Assembly (NCBI GenBank): GCA_001179505.1 | Contig: CDMY01000225.1 | Coordinates: 96,379-160,378 of the forward strand | DNA: 64,000 nt | Origin: Vitrella brassicaformis | Taxonomy: Eukaryota; Sar; Vitrellaceae | Direction: 5' to 3' | In this document: piece by piece, positions 58,701 through 64,000 of the stretch | Layout of the letters: the number at the start of each line of letters is the position of its first letter | Numbering within the stretch: position 1 is the stretch's first letter | Program-made: the position numbers and the translations under genes | Notes under the pieces: model-generated | Told to the model about the DNA's origin: nothing | The model's database searches: none | The model's input: only the letters and a program-made list of their open reading frames with translations

Positions 58701-60194
58701 AGAGGACCCTTGTGGCCAGAAATGAGAGACAGATGGTCAGTGGCAAGGAGACAGGCAGACAGGCAGACAGCATCCGATCAGCATCTCTCCATGCCTCATT
58801 CATTCAGGCTCAGGAAGGTCAAGCACGCCCAGTCGCTCCGCAACGTGACGGTGGCCGCAGCCGACGACGACGACACCATGGATGACGGCCAGGGACAGGC
58901 ACACGGCGAGGCTGACGATCACGACCACAGCCATACCGTCGACCCCTCCCCAGTGCTGCAAGATGACAGCGACGCCAGAGACAAAGACAACATCGATGCA
59001 GAGGAGGACCACCACGGCAGCATGGACGTCGATGAGGTCCACGAGGACGACAAAGCCGACGAGGACGAGGCTGTGGTGGTCGACATCGTCAAGACCACCG
59101 AAGGCCGCAGCCGGCGCAGAGCAGCCCCGCCCCCCGGCGCCTTCAGGGAGATGAATGCCCCCTCGGCCGCATCGATGCTCGTGGTCAGTGGCAATTCAAT
59201 GTCCACGCGACGGTCTCGCCACCAGGACCACAGCGCTGATGATGTGTGGGAGGACGCCGGGCCCCCCCTGGAGCTCAAGCCCACCACTAGCGGCAGCGGC
59301 AGCGGCAAGACGGCCAATCGGCCCCGTGGGCGGGCCAAGGGGACGTTCAGTCTCGACGTGGATGCCGGCGTGTCAGTTGGGCTGGTGGAGTGCGCGTGGG
59401 TGCTGATGCATCACCTGGACCTCACGCCGGCCAGTGTGGCTGCCTGGTACTCGAAGCCGACCTACTCTGAGTGGGCCTCCATCAAGACCACCGGCAAGTT
59501 TGCCTACCAGCTGTACGTCCTCGACCGCGCCCTGCTGTATGTGGGCGTTCCAGGCAAGCCGTCCATGCCGTCCTACGCGCCGGACAACAATTTCACGCCC
59601 TCATTCTTCGGCGAGTTCGAGCCCTCGACCATCCCACGATGGTGCACCGACGCCCGCAGTCTGTTGTCGTTGCTGCCGACGCTATCGAATCCCTGGATCG
59701 GCAGGGAGGGCTATGAGAAGCTGGGTGTGGGCAAGTCGGCCGGCAATGCGCTCAAGATATGGGGGACGGAGAGGGGTATTCGGGAGAGCGGCCTGGGGGA
59801 TCGGACCAGCACCCCAGCACCGGCTAAACCGATACACAAGCGACCTCATGTGGTGCCCCCGATGCCGCTGATCAACCGGTCTACCTCCCAGCCGCTGATC
59901 AACCCGCTCCCGAGCCCGAGCCGCCCTGCTATTGACATCGGGATGCCCTTGTCTATGCGTGGGGCGCGCGGGCCCGCGCAACGGCGGAGAGAAGAGCCGT
60001 CAGCCTCGTCGGCATCTTCTGCGGCGAGGGCGAGGGAGAGAGGCGGTATCCACCGGCACCACAGCATGCCCCTGATGCCGCCCATGGTGCACCTGCCGCC
60101 CCCGCCCCACTGGCGGCCCCCTCCGGCACACTACCCCTACCACACACCACACCCCGGCACGGCCTTCTACCCACAGCCTTACAGGCTCACCTGA
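52688..60194 (+). CDS. Large DDT/WHIM-domain chromatin protein (ISWI-partner type)
   Basis: Starts MSRQGSVPPVTRRSAAAAKS and runs through about 20 exons in phase. The N-terminal third is basic, Ala/Gln-rich and then acidic. The DDT domain is split by a long intron: LVPSLLTCWDWCCTA before it, and DLLELPVLSLEEFEAAIFEE with YVHALSMLLLRMIAID after it. A WHIM1-like helix follows (VRIELLALLVDHATETAVFR), then coiled coil (QIRLDHLKA with EAARHRDRLIANQKDI), then a WHIM2-like block in the exon at about 57510 (DPLGRDRDGNMYWHLRSDSN then WLFVEQ). Further on are a Cys/His cluster (CPVCGDIWFSHQYHCPRSH), acidic and Pro-rich spacers, and a conserved-looking region (VGLVECAWVLMHHLDLTPAS). DDT-WHIM proteins (ACF1/BAZ1, RINGLET) pair with ISWI ATPases to space nucleosomes. 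No bromodomain or classic PHD finger is seen. Confidence 0.75.
55493..55574 (+). tRNA. tRNA-Ser(UGA), inside an intron of the DDT/WHIM gene
   Basis: The acceptor arm is ggtggtt with agccgcc (G-U pairs allowed). Then come a D arm (cccgagaggttaaggg), an anticodon arm ttgga-cttgaaa-tccaa with anticodon TGA, a long variable arm (gggcctcgccc) typical of serine tRNAs, and a T arm gcagg-ttcgagc-cctgc. The discriminator is G. No intron. It lies between host exons ending near 55372 and starting near 55734, on the same strand. Confidence 0.93.
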
Positions 60195-60837
60195 CCTGAC
60201 TTCTAATGGGTGTTGTTTGCTGCTGGTCGTCTGTCTGCTGCGAGTTGATTGAGATGTGGCCTTCGTATACGGGAAGAGTACATGGGCGGCATGGCTGGGT
60301 GGCTAGATGTGTCTCCACTGTCTGTGGAGTCCGAAAGAGACGATTTATGTGTGTGGCTGCATAGCGGGAGTAGTATAGCGTGCCGTGATTGGGCAACGGC
60401 TAAGCGAGGTTCTTTGTGGTCGGGTACGGGTACCTTATCTCTCTCGCTCTCCAGAGCTGCTATCGTAGGACGGACAAATAACAACTCACTGATCGATGTC
60501 ATGCACACACCCATGGATGAATGGATGTCGTCGATGGAGTCACAGAGACATGATACACACACACACACACACACACGCTGCCGGCTCGCTGATGAATTCC
60601 AGTTCCATCACACCCAAGCAATCACTAGGGATCGAAAACACGCCAGCGGCCACTCGCCCGCATATGGCATTACCCTAGAAGAGCCAGCCTTGCAAAAGCG
60701 CTGTCTCCGGCCCAGACGCACACCCGCCTGCCTTTGCGCGTGGTGATAGAGCCGCACACCGACAGACAGACACAGACCGTTGGCTGCCTCGCCGCCCTCC
60801 ATACCTCCCTCCGTCCCCGCCCCTCTCCGCCCACCAG
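60195..60837. other. Intergenic region between convergent genes
   Basis: No gene is seen. A (CA)n run lies at about 60556-60576. Confidence 0.55.
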
Positions 60838-62167
60838 TCATCGCTGTTCGGCGCCGGCCTGCTTGACCTGTTTCCTCCGCCGCTCGCGCATCTTCTGGCC
60901 GTCCCATTTGCCCTTCCTGATGTCCTTGATGGCACGGTGCATGTCTCTCTCCATGTCTGTGAGGACGGCCGCCCTTCTCGCGTCGTCGTGGCTGGACAGG
61001 TGTCGCAGGAACATGCCGTCCCACCCGTGGAAGGCGCTGTAGTGGACGACGCGGATGAAGGGTCGGTAGAGGGGCATGACGCACTGCCAGAGGACGTTCT
61101 GCGATGGGGGGTGCTGCCGCGCCATGTCCTTGCAGGTGCTGAGGGCGAACTTGAGCCACTTCTTGACGATCTCGCGGGTGGTGGCCGTGTTGCGCATGAT
61201 CATCACCCCGGCGTTGGGCCGCTCGCGGCGCAGCATGCAGGACCATGAGTGCGGGCAGTCGTTGGGCATCATCAGCATGTACCTGGGCGGCTCGTTCTGG
61301 CCCTCTGCATCATCATCATGCGACAGGAAGGACAACATAGTGAATGAGACGTGGGTGGGTTGTGTCATTGTGTCATTGTGTCATTGTGTGTTGTTTGTTT
61401 CAGTCGCGTGCCTGCCGTGCCTGGTGCGGCGGGTTCTCCGTATTCGACTAGGTCTTCTATGCGTATGGAGGGGTCGAGGATGCCCGTGTCCGTATCCACA
61501 TAGAAGAAAAACTCCACACCGGGATGGGTGCGCTGGAGCTCTGAGAACGATACATACACCAACATACATACACACAAACAAGACACACAATCCATTCTTC
61601 CCTCTGAGGCAGCCACCTTCGTCTTCGTACCTAGGAAGGCGAATAGCTTGGCGAAGTTGAGGTTCATGCCTCGTGTGGTGACCTGTTCGATGGGCTGGCT
61701 GTTCTGCGTGTCGGTGAAGAGCACATAGTCATAGCCATGGAGGGCCGCGTACTCCCGCCACATCTTCTCGGAGTGCGATGAATACTCAGCCGCCCCGTGC
61801 GTGTAGAACTGATAGATGAGCACGCGAGAGGCCGGCCGCAGCGACTTGGGCACCGTTATCGGCGCGTAGATCATCAGCGAATAGCCTATCATGCCTACGG
61901 GGACCGACAGAAAGGCCGCCAGCCGGATGAAGTTGAGCCTTCGCTTCCATGTCGACTGGCGGAGGATGACGACGAACCAGCAGACGGCCCATCCGAGCAG
62001 AATTACCTCAATCACCGCCCTGCAAAGGGAGAGAAGGGTCACAAGATGCCCAAGATGCCATCCCTGTGTGTGGGTGTGATGAATGCGTCGGCCCACCTGC
62101 TGGGAGATAGCTCGAAGAGTAGGGACGGCTCGCGGAACAGCAGCCGGAACAGAGAGGAAAATGCCAT
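60838..62167 (-). CDS. Membrane-anchored glycosyltransferase (GT34-like)
   Basis: The start at 62167 gives MAFSSLFRLLFREPSLLFEL, followed by two hydrophobic segments (VIEVILLGWAVCWFVVIL and LAAFLSVPVGMIGYSLMIY), so it is a Golgi-type membrane protein. The catalytic region reads REYAALHGYDYVLFTDT, then GMNLNFAKLFAFL, then FFFYVDTDTGILDPSI, whose DTD is the candidate metal-binding DxD, and YMLMMPNDCPHSWSCMLRRE. This pattern resembles GT34 (GMA12/MNN10) enzymes that act on glycoproteins or polysaccharides. The tail is basic and coiled (KMRERRRKQVKQ). One intron (61411-61305) has a GC donor with the phase kept across it. The protein is shorter than fungal members but carries the core motifs. Confidence 0.65.
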
Positions 62168-62551
62168 TCGCGGCGCCTCCTCATGGGCACGTCCATCCGA
62201 TGAACACCTCACACACGCTCATTCCCGATGGAAACACGGACGCATTTGAGGCTTCCCGTCGACTTTCCGCTCTGCAGAATGCACCGCGACGGCAGAAATG
62301 TGCTAATCGCCTGCACTTGCAGCGAGCTCAGAGAGGTGTGAGACCTGTAAACGAACCCGCCGGCGATCGAAATCAATGATTTCGCCGCTTCTGCACTGCT
62401 TCTGCCTCTCCCCCGAGGCCCGAGACGTATTCGTATTGTCCTCCGATTGTCATTCGATTGTTTCTGAATGTTGCATGACTAAAAACCATCATTTGTCGGA
62501 CCCGTCTTCTCTCGTCCACACAACAGTCGCTCAGTCACAAGTCAACCACAT
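62168..62551. other. Short intergenic spacer, promoter side of the glycosyltransferase
   Basis: No gene is seen. The RsmE-like gene ends at its right border in the same orientation, so this spacer holds the 3' end of one gene and the promoter of the next. Confidence 0.5.
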
Positions 62552-63577
62552 CTATCCCTCTGTATATCGATTCTGCTCGGTTGGTGCCCTCGCCTCCCTC
62601 CACGCATTCACAATACTGACAGCAGCCATGGCGGCCGTCTCCACCCTCAACACCAGCCGCCCCAGCGACACACACCGGACAGCCCAACCCCACTCGCTCA
62701 GCATCCTCACCTCCTCAGCAGCCCACCCTCCCACAGGACCTACCACCACAGCACAGCTACGCATGGCAGCCGCATCGCCCTCCAGCCCCTCGAGTGCATG
62801 TAGCAGCGGCACTGTCTTCTCGCCGTCGGCTTGCCTCTCGATGCAGGCAAAGATCGGGCCGGACGGGTGCATCTCAGTCCACTCTTTGAGCACCTCCTCT
62901 AACGAAGCGGGAGAATTGAGAAGAGGTCCATCGTCCAGCCGCTCGCATTGCTCTGCCGCTTCAACCATTGTCGCCTTCATGCCTTTGAGAGCATAGGCCG
63001 CTTCGTGCTCACCGTGCTGGGTCAAGATGGGGTGGAGATGCGTCACGCCGAGCTCTGTCGCCTTCTCCAGGAGAGTCTTCTGCCGGGCTTTGTTCCTGAT
63101 GGGAGCAAACATAAGGCTGAGCACCGATTTATCCACAGCCGGTGACCGCAGCCGCCCCATAACAGTCAGACAGACCTCTCCACGACGCGGCCCTTCACTG
63201 ACGCGGGAGAGGTACTCGCCGTCTTTGGCGTTGAATATCCTGACAGCATCGCCGCTCTTCCTGCGCAGGACGACCGTCACATAATGCCCATGCGCCCTGT
63301 CGAGAGCCACACTAGCACCTTCCATGAGCGGCTCGTCGTCGTGGTACAGACGCGGGGCCCTCCTCAGGACATTGTCGCTCTCGTAGCATCCGCATCCACC
63401 ATCTTCGGCCGCATAGCACGCCGGTTGCCGGGCGCCTGTGCGTTGAAGAAGGTGAGCCCCACAGCGCCGCGTTCTGGTCCATGACGGCAAGGTGAATGCA
63501 GCGACGGTGTGGGTCGGCCGCAAGGTCGAGCAAGCCGATGGCGATGAGAGAACGAGGAAGAGAAGGCCAGGCCGCAT
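62552..63577 (-). CDS. RsmE-type 16S rRNA (uracil-1498-N3)-methyltransferase with organelle-targeting leader
   Basis: This is a single exon. I chose the ATG at 63577 because the frame upstream lacks ATG. The leader MRPGLLFLVLSSPSACSTL is hydrophobic and leads to HTVAAFTLPSWTRTRR, in which Phe after AA and the basic stretch fit a signal plus transit peptide for a complex plastid. The mature part has an N-terminal PUA-like RNA-binding unit (RAHGHYVTVVLRRKSGDAVR) and then the SPOUT methyltransferase unit. The latter has ARQKTLLEKATELGVTHLHP, then EAAEQCERLDDGPLLNSPA, then VVVGPVGGWAAEEVRMLSEW, with the SAM knot loop VGPVGG, and SLGRLVLRVETAAMAAVSIV. RsmE methylates U1498 of bacterial-type 16S rRNA, so an organelle small-subunit rRNA is the expected substrate. 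Bacterial loops read GPEGG; here Val-Gly replaces Glu-Gly. Confidence 0.82.
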   Translation of the reverse strand: MRPGLLFLVLSSPSACSTLRPTHTVAAFTLPSWTRTRRCGAHLLQRTGARQPACYAAEDGGCGCYESDNVLRRAPRLYHDDEPLMEGASVALDRAHGHYVTVVLRRKSGDAVRIFNAKDGEYLSRVSEGPRRGEVCLTVMGRLRSPAVDKSVLSLMFAPIRNKARQKTLLEKATELGVTHLHPILTQHGEHEAAYALKGMKATMVEAAEQCERLDDGPLLNSPASLEEVLKEWTEMHPSGPIFACIERQADGEKTVPLLHALEGLEGDAAAMRSCAVVVGPVGGWAAEEVRMLSEWGWAVRCVSLGRLVLRVETAAMAAVSIVNAWREARAPTEQNRYTEG

Positions 63578-64000
63578 CGCATCCTCCTCCGCCGTTGATC
63601 TCAGATCACGACCTGATGACAAACAAACCAGAGGAAGCTGATGAAAGAAAGCGAAATGTCACATCTGGCATTCATCCGATAACCATTCCTCACCAAGTTA
63701 CGGCCACCCCATTCGCTTCTCTGATCGTTGAGCTCGCAAGCTGTAAGAATAGGGGGGAGAGAGTCGGGGAGAACGGTGAAGAGAGGATCTGCCGGGCGGT
63801 CAGTCCCGGATAAAGGATTAAGTCAATGCAACGTAAGGTCTGTGGATTTTGTGGAGAGTCCACGTAGGACATGTAGTATGCGTCAGTCCATCCTGTCTGA
63901 CGTCCTGTCCGCCATGGCCTGTCTCATGGAACGGACAGACTCAACAGCCGTCCTGTCTCACAGATCAGTGGATCGTCGGTCCATGAACCCTAGACCCTAA
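63578..64000. other. Right edge of window, upstream of the RsmE-like gene
   Basis: No gene is seen. From about 63880 to 63960 there are imperfect repeats of cctgtctgacg/cctgtctcac type. The last bases read ccctagaccctaa, which resembles two units of a CCCTAAA-type telomere repeat, but two units alone prove nothing. Confidence 0.4.

Overview
This is a nuclear genomic window from a eukaryote. The genes are multi-exon with short GT-AG introns, and they include a TOM1-like VHS/GAT protein, a DDT/WHIM chromatin protein, ankyrin/TRP-type channels, a SKP1-like protein and a tRNA-Ser lying inside an intron. Two proteins carry presequences that look like bipartite (signal plus transit) leaders for a complex plastid. 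Together with the compact layout and the many (CA)n/(TG)n intron tracts, this points to a photosynthetic alveolate, most likely a chromerid such as Vitrella brassicaformis. That name is an inference from style, not a match. All exon borders were read by eye from splice signals, phase continuity and comparison between paralogues.

Layout. 1-1626 (+): 3' half of an ankyrin/TRPV-like channel gene (copy A). 1947-4895 (+): VHS-GAT protein. 5618-8071 (-): two-RRM RNA-binding protein. 8190-8950 (+): small J-domain-like protein. About 9.1-12.1 kb: coding-like blocks that keep changing frame around a 300-N gap. 13507-17369 (-): channel copy B. 18551-22516 (-): tandem retropepsin-like protease with a long helical tail. 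22838-23569 (+): low-complexity nuclear-type protein. 23845-26757 (+): a SKP1 domain and an F-box in one polypeptide. 27575-31700 (+): channel copy C, a pseudogene. 32607-34079 (-): unrecognised gene. 34391-35532 (+): broken kinase C-lobe relic. 36138-38038 and 38130-41669 (-): two adjacent secreted or surface Cys-rich proteins. 42290-46259 (-): channel copy D, intact by eye. 46671-48341 (+): TPR-glycosyltransferase. 48834-49133: N gap. 49670-50000 (-): small membrane protein. 50622-52217 (-): FAX-like GST-fold protein. 52688-60194 (+): large DDT/WHIM protein with tRNA-Ser(UGA) in one intron. 60838-62167 (-): membrane glycosyltransferase. 62552-63577 (-): RsmE-type rRNA methyltransferase with an organelle leader.

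The main theme is a dispersed family of ankyrin-repeat cation channels. Four copies lie within 46 kb. B and C are arms of an inverted repeat of about 5 kb that encloses three unrelated genes. One copy is clearly dead, one looks frameshifted, and the copies differ in the pore filter. All four share a membrane core of the TRPV type plus two further hydrophobic segments after the usual six. The other notable items are the SKP1-F-box fusion, the tandem aspartyl protease, the nested tRNA, introns with CA-rich 5' ends and TG-rich 3' ends, and several GC-AG introns.
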